In this document: positions 28,596 through 35,903 of the stretch, in pieces
Numbering within the stretch: position 1 is the stretch's first letter
Layout: the number at the start of each line of letters is the position of its first letter
NCBI RefSeq assembly: GCF_026420845.1
Contig: NZ_JAOWCB010000002.1
Location: 248,001-312,000 of the forward strand
From: Streptomyces sp. PR69
GTDB taxonomy: Bacteria; Actinomycetota; Actinomycetes; Streptomycetales; Streptomycetaceae
DNA length: 64,000 bases
Direction: 5' to 3'
Made by a program: the position numbers and the translations under genes
The notes under the pieces: generated by a model
What the model saw: the letters and a program-made list of their open reading frames with translations, nothing else
Database searches by the model: none
Told to the model about the DNA's origin: nothing

Positions 28596-29060
28596 TTACG
28601 AGAAGAACTTGCTGATCTGCGAGGCGGAGACCGACGCGTCGGCGCCGGGCGCGACCGGCCCGATGATGCGCAGTTGGGTCTCGATCCAGTCGTCGTCTTC
28701 TTTCCGGGACTTTTTGGTGTGGTCCAGATGGTTGGAAATATGCGCACACGCCTGAAGCAGTGTTTTGACCTGTGTGTCCCAGGTGTCGGATACCTCGCTG
28801 AGCGCTGATCCGGTCTCGAAGCCGTCGCCCTTCAGCGCTGTGCCGGCCGTCTGGCTCGCGGTGCGGGCGTGTTTGCCGCCCGATTCCAGCCCGTTGAAAA
28901 GACCGAAAGCGGCATGTCCGATGTCGCCCAGTTCATCATCGTGAATGATGTAGTCGGCGGACCCGGGCTGGGGGCCAGGGCCCCCGGGATCCATGGCCGG
29001 GGCCTGGTTGAGCCGCATGCTGACGGCTTTCGCCTCGGCCCATTCGCTGTCAAAAGACAT
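28596..29060 (-). CDS. ESX-like small helical protein, putative T7SS target
   Basis: 154 residues. The central part, with FGLFNGLESGGKHARTASQT and DTWDTQVKTLLQACAHISNH, is a pair of amphipathic helices of the ESX/WXG100 kind carrying a Trp-containing turn. A Pro/Gly-rich loop (MDPGGPGPQPGS) lies near the N-terminus. It is the first gene of the leftward operon 29060-25780. Proteins of this layout are adaptors that pair with a larger LXG/WXG partner for type VII export. No EccC secretion ATPase lies in this window. Confidence 0.7.
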   Translation of the reverse strand: MSFDSEWAEAKAVSMRLNQAPAMDPGGPGPQPGSADYIIHDDELGDIGHAAFGLFNGLESGGKHARTASQTAGTALKGDGFETGSALSEVSDTWDTQVKTLLQACAHISNHLDHTKKSRKEDDDWIETQLRIIGPVAPGADASVSASQISKFFS

Positions 29061-29231
29061 GTAACTCCCCCGTTGAATTGCCGCTCCGACAGCATTGCGC
29101 CCGCCACGCTACATAACACGCCATTGCCGTGCCACAGTTGATCTCTATGTGATACGGACCGTCACGAGAAGTGCGCGGCCGAGAAGTGCCAGGCCCTGGA
29201 GCGCGGCCCTGGAGATTGCGGCCCGGAAAAC

Positions 29232-29270
29232 CGGACGGCCCGGGGAGGGCGCTCCTCCCCGGGCCGTCCG
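29232..29270 (-). terminator. strong hairpin terminator
   Basis: Perfect 17-bp arms CGGACGGCCCGGGGAGG (29232-29248) and CCTCCCCGGGCCGTCCG (29254-29270) with a 5-nt loop. It lies just beyond the stop of the leftward beta-propeller gene. It also shields the T7SS-like operon promoter region (29061-29231) from read-through. Confidence 0.88.
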
Positions 29271-29324
29271 TACGGGCCACGGACCTCCGTCAGCGCCGCG
29301 CGATCGCGGCGGCCGCGGCGGCCG

Positions 29325-31529
29325 TCAGCCGATCGCCCGTCCGAAGGCCACGCCCGCGGCCGGCAGGCCGCCCTGGCCGGGCTGGTAGGTGACCGCGGCG
29401 CCCTTGTCGCCCAGACGCCCGGCGGTCACATTGCCCCACGGCAGGACGTGCACCGCGCCGTACTGGTACGCCTTGTACGGCATGCCCACATACAGATGCG
29501 TGCCGGTGGCCTGCATATAGCGGCCGACGACCTGGCCCGCGCCCGGTGCGCCGGGCAGGCCGGAGGCGTTGCCCGCCTCTGCCCAGGAGTCGGTCTCGCC
29601 CACGGGGCCGAAGAGGCCGAAGGTCTGCACCGCGCCGGCGTTGACCACGCTGCCGAGGTCCTCGCCCGGGATGCCGACGGCCAGGGCCATGGTGGAGTTG
29701 GTGCTCACCTCGCGCGGGGCGGTGTTCACCAGGAGGACCTTGTCGCCGAACTTGTCGTCGGTCTCGGAGCCGCCGGAGACGCCCTCCACATCCTGGTGGG
29801 CGACCATGTGCTGGCTGAGCGCGCCGCCTGCGGCCGCGCGGAGCACGGTCACGGAGCCGGCGTTGTTGCGGTTCTTGCCGTTCTTGACGATGCCCTCGCC
29901 GGGGGTGCCGACGGCGATCAGCGAGTCGGCCGCGGACGCGGCCCCGGCCGGGCGGTACTCGGCCATGTCCAGGGACGCGCCGAACCGGTCGCCCGCCTCG
30001 GGCACGCCGCTGATGCCGGCGGTGTCCTGGTGCACGGACTTCAGATGCGAGGGGATGCCGGCCGAGCTGATCGTGTGCTTGAAGACGGCGACCAGACCGG
30101 CGTCGGCGACGCTGCCGATGGCCTCGCCCGGCGCGCCGATCGCCAGATGGTTCGGCGAGCCGGCCACAGACGCGCCGAACTTGTCACCGGCCTCCGCGCC
30201 CCCGCCGACGCCCGGCTTGTCCTGGTGGACGGCGATGTTGACGCTGCCGCGCAGATAGATCGCGCTGCCCGCGTCCTTGATGGAGCCCAGGTCCTCGCCG
30301 GGGACGCCGATCAGCAGATACGGCTCCGAGTCCGCGGTGTGGCCCGCGGCGAGGGAGTGGCCGAAGCGGTCGCCCGCCTCCGACGCGGACGCGCCGATCG
30401 CGCCGGAGCCCTTGCCCTGCACCAGGTCGAGGGAGGCGCGGCCCTTGGCGAGCCCGGCCGGGTCGCCGTAGAGGACGTGCACGGCGCCGGCGTCCTTCTT
30501 GGAGCCGATGTCCTCGGCGGGTATGCCCACGGCGAGGTCGCTGCAGCCGTCGTTGTCGTGGTCGAACACCGCCAGGGTCTCGCCGTACCAGTCCTCGGCC
30601 TCCGCGCCGCCCGGGACGGCGTCGAGGTCCTGGTGGAGTTCGGCCGTGCCCTTGCCGCCGCCGTAGATCACCCGGATCAGGCCGGCGTTCTTGTCGCCGC
30701 CGACCGTGGCCTTGGGGTCGCCGATGGCGATGTCCTCGACGCCGTCGCAGTTGAAGTCGGCGACGCGCGGCGCGCCGACCGCGGCGGCCACCCAGTCGCG
30801 CAGATCGTCGACGCGGGTGTCGATCGCGCCGGTGCGGGTCTCGGCCGGGTCGGAGCCGAAGCATCCGCCCTGCCAGGAGCGGCTGTTGACGGCGACCAGC
30901 TCGGTCTTTCCGCCGGTGGTGCGGACGGCCGGGCCGCCGGTGTCGCCCATGCAGACGGCCGCGCCGTCCTGGCCTGTGATGGCGATGGTGTCGGCGTTCA
31001 CCGCGTCCACGGTGAAGACGCCGCTGTGCCGCAGCAGCGGCGACCACTCGTCCTTGGTGCGGCCGTAGCCCGCGACCGTCAGCTCCTCCCCGGCGACGGG
31101 CGGGGTGCTGCTCAGGGCGATGGGCGCGGTGTTCTTGACCGGGCTGGACAGCCGGCCGAGTACCAGGTCCCGGGACGGGTGGGGGACGAGCTGGAGCACG
31201 GTGCGGGTGCCCCCGGCCGTGCCCGACAGATCGGCGCGGCCGATCGTGGCGACGGTCTTCAGCTTCGGCTTGCCCGCGGACACGGCCGGGCTGGCGGCCG
31301 GGTCGTCGGCGAAGCAGCTGGCCGCGGTGAGCAGCCACTCCCGGTCGACGAGCGCGGCGGAACAGGCGCGTGCGCCGTCGCCGATGTCCAGGCGCACGGT
31401 GAACGCCAGGGTGTTGTCGGCGTCGGGCGTGCCGGTCACGGCATGGGCGGGCGCCGCCAGCGGCGCGGCGATCAGCGCCGCGGCAAGCGCGGCGAGCCCG
31501 GCGGTGCGGGCGGGTCGTCTGGGTCTCAT
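29325..31529 (-). CDS. secreted FG-GAP beta-propeller with degenerate trypsin domain
   Basis: 734 residues. A Sec signal peptide ends near PAHA (about 30). Residues 31-275 form a trypsin-like (S1) domain, but the catalytic His is Ser71 (TAASC instead of TAAHC) and the nucleophile Ser is Thr197 (GDTGGP); only Asp121 remains. From about 280 there are six or seven FG-GAP units (for example DFNCDGVEDIAIGDP, VGIPGEDLGS) forming an integrin-like propeller that may bind calcium. ATG 31529 is chosen by its AAGGA spacing. Probably a binding protein, not a protease. A strong hairpin follows the gene. Confidence 0.9.
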   Translation of the reverse strand: MRPRRPARTAGLAALAAALIAAPLAAPAHAVTGTPDADNTLAFTVRLDIGDGARACSAALVDREWLLTAASCFADDPAASPAVSAGKPKLKTVATIGRADLSGTAGGTRTVLQLVPHPSRDLVLGRLSSPVKNTAPIALSSTPPVAGEELTVAGYGRTKDEWSPLLRHSGVFTVDAVNADTIAITGQDGAAVCMGDTGGPAVRTTGGKTELVAVNSRSWQGGCFGSDPAETRTGAIDTRVDDLRDWVAAAVGAPRVADFNCDGVEDIAIGDPKATVGGDKNAGLIRVIYGGGKGTAELHQDLDAVPGGAEAEDWYGETLAVFDHDNDGCSDLAVGIPAEDIGSKKDAGAVHVLYGDPAGLAKGRASLDLVQGKGSGAIGASASEAGDRFGHSLAAGHTADSEPYLLIGVPGEDLGSIKDAGSAIYLRGSVNIAVHQDKPGVGGGAEAGDKFGASVAGSPNHLAIGAPGEAIGSVADAGLVAVFKHTISSAGIPSHLKSVHQDTAGISGVPEAGDRFGASLDMAEYRPAGAASAADSLIAVGTPGEGIVKNGKNRNNAGSVTVLRAAAGGALSQHMVAHQDVEGVSGGSETDDKFGDKVLLVNTAPREVSTNSTMALAVGIPGEDLGSVVNAGAVQTFGLFGPVGETDSWAEAGNASGLPGAPGAGQVVGRYMQATGTHLYVGMPYKAYQYGAVHVLPWGNVTAGRLGDKGAAVTYQPGQGGLPAAGVAFGRAIG

Positions 31530-31768
31530 GACCATTTCCTTGAGGCGGGTACAGGCTCCAGCGGCCGGTCTGCTGCCTGCGGGGAGGCTGAAGACCGCCC
31601 GCCGTCCGCCCGGTGACCGGGCGGACGCGGAGCCGCCGCAAGGACGGCATGCCAGATCTTCCAGAGACGGATCGTCAACTCCCCCGTTGCGACGCACGTT
31701 CCGGTTGCTTGGAACACATTGGCGTGACCATTGCTATCACCCATGCCGCATCGAACGAAAATGCGGCC

Positions 31769-32722
31769 TCAGGCGTCGCCCGCGGGGATGGCGCCCAGCC
31801 TGCCCGCCTGGAAGTCATCGAATGCCTGCTGGAGCTCGGCGCGGCTGTTCATCACGAAGGGGCCGTAGTGGGCCATCGGCTCGCGGATCGGGCGGCCGCC
31901 GAGGAGGATCACCTCCAGGTCGGGGGTGTGCGAGTCCTGGGACGCGTCCGCCCGCACCGTCAGCGCGCCGCCGTTGCCGAAGACCGCGGTCTGGCCCATG
32001 TGGACGGGCCTGCGCTCCGTGCCGACCGCGCCCCGGCCGGCCAGGATGTACGCAAGGCCGTTGAAGTCCTCCCGCCAGGGCAGGGTGACCTCCGCGCCCG
32101 CCCGCAGCGTCGCATGGACCATCGTGATCGGGGTGTGAGTGATGCCGGGACCCTGATGCCCGTCGAGCCCGCCCGCGATCACCCGCAGCAGCGCCCCGCC
32201 GTCGGGCGAGGTCAGCAGCCGCACCTGGCCGCCGCGGATGTCCTGGTACCGGGGGTTCATCATCTTGTCGCTCGCGGGCAGGTTCACCCACAGCTGGAGC
32301 CCGTGGAAGAGGCCGCCGGACATGACGAGGGACTCCGGCGGGGCCTCGATGTGCAGCAGGCCGGAGCCCGCGGTCATCCACTGGGTGTCGCCGTTCCGGA
32401 TGGTTCCGCCGCCGCCGTTGCTGTCCTGGTGCACAAACGTTCCGTCGATCAGATACGTGACGGTCTCGAAGCCCCGGTGCGGATGCCAGGGGGTCCCCTT
32501 GGGCTCCCCCGGCGCGTACTCCACCTCGCCCATCTGGTCCATCATGATGAACGGGTCGAGGTACCGGTAGTCGATCCCCGCGAAGGCCCGCCGCACGGGA
32601 AAGCCCTCGCCCTCGAATCCGGTCGGCGCCGTCGTCACGGCGAGCACGGGCCGCGGCACGGCTCCGGCGGGCGCGGCGACGCGCGGCAGGGTGAGCGGGT
32701 TTTCAACAGTCACTGCAGGCAT
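31769..32722 (-). CDS. pirin family protein
   Basis: 317 residues, two cupin domains. HPHRGFETVTY supplies metal-binding His residues, with another His and Glu at HIEAP. The family includes redox cofactors and quercetin dioxygenases; in Streptomyces pirins affect acyl-CoA metabolism and redox balance. ATG 32722 is preceded by GGAGG. It is divergent from a GNAT gene, with an inverted repeat AAGAA-N5-TTCTT in the shared promoter. Cytoplasmic. Confidence 0.92.
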   Translation of the reverse strand: MPAVTVENPLTLPRVAAPAGAVPRPVLAVTTAPTGFEGEGFPVRRAFAGIDYRYLDPFIMMDQMGEVEYAPGEPKGTPWHPHRGFETVTYLIDGTFVHQDSNGGGGTIRNGDTQWMTAGSGLLHIEAPPESLVMSGGLFHGLQLWVNLPASDKMMNPRYQDIRGGQVRLLTSPDGGALLRVIAGGLDGHQGPGITHTPITMVHATLRAGAEVTLPWREDFNGLAYILAGRGAVGTERRPVHMGQTAVFGNGGALTVRADASQDSHTPDLEVILLGGRPIREPMAHYGPFVMNSRAELQQAFDDFQAGRLGAIPAGDA

Positions 32723-32756
32723 GGACGTGACCTCCTTGTGCGCCCGAGTTTAGTTG

Positions 32757-32771
32757 AAGAATGAACTTCTT
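32757..32771. promoter_or_regulatory. inverted repeat upstream of pirin gene
   Basis: AAGAA (32757-32761) and TTCTT (32767-32771) are perfect arms around a 5-bp spacer, within an AT-rich patch that stands out from the GC-rich surroundings, 35 bp upstream of the pirin ATG. Size and position suit a MarR-like operator, but no such gene is adjacent. Confidence 0.4.
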
Positions 32772-32836
32772 GCACCCGGAACGCCGCCCGCCCGCGCCGC
32801 ATTCCCGCCGCGACCCCGACCCCGTACTCTCTCGGC

Positions 32837-33307
32837 ATGATCGACTACGGACTTCTGGACAGAACGGGGCGGCATGTCGCCCTGCACGAGATAGACGACA
32901 AGAACTGGCGCGCGGTCGCGGACATAGCGCCCCTGGACGGCCAGCGGGACCATGTCGCCGCGCTGGCGGCCCGCTATCTGCTGCTGTCGATGCGCGAGGG
33001 CGTCTGGCACTCGCTCGCGGTCCAGGCCGACGACACCGTCGTCGGCCATGTCATGTGGGCACGTGACGACGACGGCTCGTACTGGCTCGGCGGGATGGTC
33101 ATCGACGGCCCCGAGCAGGCCAAGGGCCTCGGCCGCGCCGCCGTCCGCACCCTCATCACCTGGCTCGCCCAGCAGGACGGCTGCGAGGCGATCCGGCTCT
33201 CGTACCACCCGGACAACACGGCCGCCGCCCGCCTCTACACCTCGCTCGGCTTCCGGCGCACGGACGAATCCGAAGGCGACGAGGTGGTCGCCGAGCTGTC
33301 GGCGTAG
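32837..33307 (+). CDS. GNAT family N-acetyltransferase
   Basis: 156 residues with the GNAT core: motif A GLGRAAVRTLITWLAQQDG and motif B region IRLSYHPDNTAAARLYTSLGF, ending in RRTDESEGDE. It should transfer an acetyl group from acetyl-CoA to a small molecule amine. ATG 32837 lies 6 nt after TACTCT, a -10-like hexamer, so it may be read from a leaderless mRNA. It converges on the DUF5602-like gene. Confidence 0.88.
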   Translation: MIDYGLLDRTGRHVALHEIDDKNWRAVADIAPLDGQRDHVAALAARYLLLSMREGVWHSLAVQADDTVVGHVMWARDDDGSYWLGGMVIDGPEQAKGLGRAAVRTLITWLAQQDGCEAIRLSYHPDNTAAARLYTSLGFRRTDESEGDEVVAELSA

Positions 33308-33348
33308 ACGGCGGGCGGTACCCGGCGCGTGGTTCCCGGCGCACGGCC

Positions 33349-33393
33349 GGGGGCTGGGGCTGGGGGGCCATCGCCGGGGCCGGGGGGCCGGGG
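33349..33393 (+). other. G-quadruplex-forming tract between convergent genes
   Basis: Six runs of four to six G (33349, 33356, 33362, 33376, 33382, 33390) separated by short C/T linkers lie on the + strand in the 94-bp gap between the GNAT and DUF5602-like genes. No hairpin terminator is obvious here, so the tract may itself act on transcription ends. Confidence 0.6.
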
Positions 33394-33401
33394 CCGGTGT
33401 G

Positions 33402-34454
33402 TCAGCCCGCGGGGCTGAGCCGGAAGTTCTCCATGGAGACCGTGAAGTCGTCCCGGTTGGCCCGGTGGCGGATGCAGTAGTCCTGCGGATACCAGCCGCC
33501 GACCTGCCACTGCCGCGGCTGCCTGACCGGGAAGCACCCGCTGTCCACCGCCCCGGAGGCCAGACGGTCGAACAACTCCTTGGTGATCATCGGCTCCAGG
33601 AAGCTGATCTTCGCGTCATACGCGCCATAGATGAAGGTGTGGGTGAAGTCCTCGCCGTGCCACTCGGGAGAGGACCCGTCGAGCAGATGGTTGCCCATCG
33701 CGGCCTCGGCGACCCCGTGGTCGCGGTACCCCTCGGGCAGGTACTGCGGAGGCACCGGCTTGACGGCGGTGGCGTAGTCGTCGCAGTGGATGGCCAGGCC
33801 GCAGGGCCCGGTGCGGATCGCGTCCCGCTCGGCCTTGGGCTGGATATAGAAGTGGAAGTCGAAGTGCGCCCGGTCGTAGATGTGCTCCGGCCCATGGCCC
33901 ATGGGGTTGTAGTTGACGAGCGCCCAGGTCAGCGGGTTGTCCGGGCGCTGCGCCAGGGCGGGCGGCAGATCCAGCGCCCGCTCATGGCCGCCGACGCACT
34001 CGGCGTGCCCGTCGATTGTGCCGTCGTCGTCCATGTCGTAGCAGTGCTTGCCCTCGGTCATGGCGGTCGGCAGATTGTCCAGCGTGGAGCGCGGGAAGAC
34101 GATGCCCACGCTCAGCGGTCGGTCGCCGGACAGCTGGGCGTAGGTGCGCAGCGATCCGTCGCCGAGGGCGGCCGGGGCGCCGTACGAGGCGCAGGGACCG
34201 GAGTACGAGCGGGTCTCGCGGTACAGGAAGTCTGCGGCGAACTCGCTGACGCGTATGGTCCATTCGCCGCCCGGGATGCCGGAGGCCGCGAAGCAGACCG
34301 TGGTGGGCGCGGTGCTTTCGCTCCGGGCCTGAGCCGTCTCGCCGACCGGCCAGAGCAGTGCGGAGAGTACGGCCGCAACCAGGGCCGCGGCGAGCGAGCC
34401 GCGCCGGACGGCGCGGCCCTTCCGGATTCTGCTGGGGAGGTCTCGCATGGTCAT
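33402..34454 (-). CDS. secreted DUF5602-like (TTHB210-type) protein
   Basis: 350 residues. RRGSLAAALVAAVLSALLWP and a cleavage site near AQA form a Sec signal. The mature part contains HFDFHFYI, PVPPQYLPEGY, GNHLLDGSSPEW and FIYGAYDAKISFLEPMI, which match the DUF5602/TTHB210-like domain, a cupin-like secreted family of unknown function. Paired His residues suggest metal binding. ATG 34454 has GGAG 5-6 nt upstream; ATG 34448 is the alternative. Confidence 0.8.
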   Translation of the reverse strand: MTMRDLPSRIRKGRAVRRGSLAAALVAAVLSALLWPVGETAQARSESTAPTTVCFAASGIPGGEWTIRVSEFAADFLYRETRSYSGPCASYGAPAALGDGSLRTYAQLSGDRPLSVGIVFPRSTLDNLPTAMTEGKHCYDMDDDGTIDGHAECVGGHERALDLPPALAQRPDNPLTWALVNYNPMGHGPEHIYDRAHFDFHFYIQPKAERDAIRTGPCGLAIHCDDYATAVKPVPPQYLPEGYRDHGVAEAAMGNHLLDGSSPEWHGEDFTHTFIYGAYDAKISFLEPMITKELFDRLASGAVDSGCFPVRQPRQWQVGGWYPQDYCIRHRANRDDFTVSMENFRLSPAG

Positions 34455-34510
34455 GCCTACTCCGATGTGAATCAAGGAAGCCCGTGCTGCGGGCAGATCA
34501 GAGGAGTGCG

Positions 34511-34579
34511 GCGCGGCGGGGCGGCCGCGGGCGGACCGCCGGGAACGCCATGCCGCGCGGCGGGGCGGCCGCGGGCGGA
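34511..34579. repeat. 25-bp perfect direct repeat, intergenic
   Basis: An identical 25-bp GC-only block occurs at 34511-34535 and 34555-34579 (period 44 bp). It lies in the 172-bp gap between the start of the DUF5602-like gene and the end of the SRPBCC gene. No coding potential is seen. Confidence 0.8.
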
Positions 34580-34626
34580 TCTGACCGGCGTACGGCCCCG
34601 GCCGCGGCTCACGCCCCGACCGCGGG

Positions 34627-35106
34627 TCAGGCCGCGACGGCTGGCGTTTCGAAGGACGCCGCGGCCTCGATCAGCTTCCCCGTCATATCGGCCAGGGTGG
34701 CGTCGAAGTCGGCGTTCAGCGTGCTGAGATAGCCGCTCTCCGTGAGCGCACGCTCGGTCGCCCGCGGCGTCAGCCGCAGCCCGAGCGTCAGCGTCAGGCC
34801 GCCGCTTTCGTCCTCGCCGATCTGGTCGTAGATCTCCGCGAGGTCGGTGTGGTCCTCATGCACGAACGCGATCCGGCCGGCCGCCTCGTCGGGGAAGACC
34901 CGCTGCACGAGCGTGCGCTCCCCGCGGGACGCCCGGCGCAGAAAGCCGCCGTCGGCATAGCGCTCCAGGATGGCGCACTCGGTGATCGCCGGGACGTACT
35001 CGACCGGGAACTCCGCCTTCCGCAGCATCGCCTTCCACAGCCGGTCACGTGCGGTGGCGGGGTCCCCGGGGACGATGACGGGCGTGGTCCAGGACAGCGC
35101 GAGCAT
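34627..35106 (-). CDS. SRPBCC/AtaL-like protein (DUF1857)
   Basis: 159 residues; ATG 35106 after GAGAGGAAG. The sequence (DRLWKAMLRKAEFPVEYVP, CAILERYADGGFLRRAS, VQRVFPDEAAGRIAFVHE) follows the AtaL-like DUF1857 pattern within the START/Bet v1 superfamily, giving a hydrophobic ligand-binding cavity. Ligand and role are unknown. It is read in the same direction as the secreted DUF5602-like gene. Confidence 0.8.
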   Translation of the reverse strand: MLALSWTTPVIVPGDPATARDRLWKAMLRKAEFPVEYVPAITECAILERYADGGFLRRASRGERTLVQRVFPDEAAGRIAFVHEDHTDLAEIYDQIGEDESGGLTLTLGLRLTPRATERALTESGYLSTLNADFDATLADMTGKLIEAAASFETPAVAA

Positions 35107-35289
35107 CTGGCTTCCTCTCACAGGGAGCAATGGTGCGTACGATGCTCGGACCAGCAGGATCCAGCCTCAATCGGCCGGAAACCACTTAGTCAGGTCGCGC
35201 TGATGAAGGGTTGGCAACATTCCTTCACTTCAGGCACACCCGTGGTCGATGATGGGCCCCCTCTCATCCCGAGCGCCCCTGGGGGGACC

Positions 35290-35721
35290 ATGCGCCACTG
35301 CACATCGGCGGCCGTCATCACCGCGGCCGCGCTCCTCGCCCTCACCGGCTGCGGCAGCCAGTCCGGGACGGACGGCAGCCCCGACCCCGAGGCGACCACC
35401 GTGGAGACCGTCGGCAAGGCCCCGGGCTCCGACGCGACCGGAATCTTCCCCGACCCGCCCACGCCCGCCGAGCGGCAGGCCTACCTCGACGCCCTCGACG
35501 CGATCGACCCGGACATCGTGCACGGCAAGGAGGACAAGGCCGTCAGCCGCGGCAGAAGCACCTGCCAGACCCTCACGACGGACGTGCCCGGCGGCCGCGA
35601 GGCGCTGATCGACATGACGAACACGCGCTTCACCAGCCCCGCCCACCCCGGAGGCCACGGCGTCGCGACGGCGGAGCAGATCCTGAACGCCGCGCACACC
35701 CATCTCTGCCCGGAGTTCTGA
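35290..35721 (+). CDS. DUF732-type lipoprotein
   Basis: 143 residues. The lipobox LTGC places the lipidated Cys at about residue 20 after a short hydrophobic signal. The mature domain (AYLDALDAIDPDIVHGKEDKA, C-Q-T-L, EQILNAAHTHLCPEF) fits the actinobacterial DUF732 family with its conserved Cys pair forming a disulfide. Located on the outer face of the membrane; function unknown. GGGGGG precedes the ATG. Confidence 0.8.
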   Translation: MRHCTSAAVITAAALLALTGCGSQSGTDGSPDPEATTVETVGKAPGSDATGIFPDPPTPAERQAYLDALDAIDPDIVHGKEDKAVSRGRSTCQTLTTDVPGGREALIDMTNTRFTSPAHPGGHGVATAEQILNAAHTHLCPEF

Positions 35722-35860
35722 ACCGGCGATTTCTGAACCGGCGTCACGCCGCGCTTGCGGTGTGCTTCCGCCACCCGCCTCCCACGGAGCCCCCGCCCCC
35801 GTCTGGACCCCAGCCGTGACGAACTCGTGTTCCTGAAGTAAATGTCTGTCCTATAGCATT

Positions 35861-35894
35861 CCCCCGGTGTAATCACTCAAAGTCACCGAGGGGG
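35861..35894 (+). promoter_or_regulatory. stem-loop in the leader of the exopolysaccharide operon
   Basis: CCCCCGGTG (35861-35869) pairs with CACCG...GGGGG (35884-35894) apart from a two-base bulge, with a 14-nt loop. It lies 9 nt before the GTG start of the glycosyltransferase gene, which places the ribosome-binding region (GAGGGGG) in the 3' arm. It could sequester translation initiation. It matches no riboswitch known to me. Confidence 0.45.
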
Positions 35895-35903
35895 CCCTGA
35901 GCT

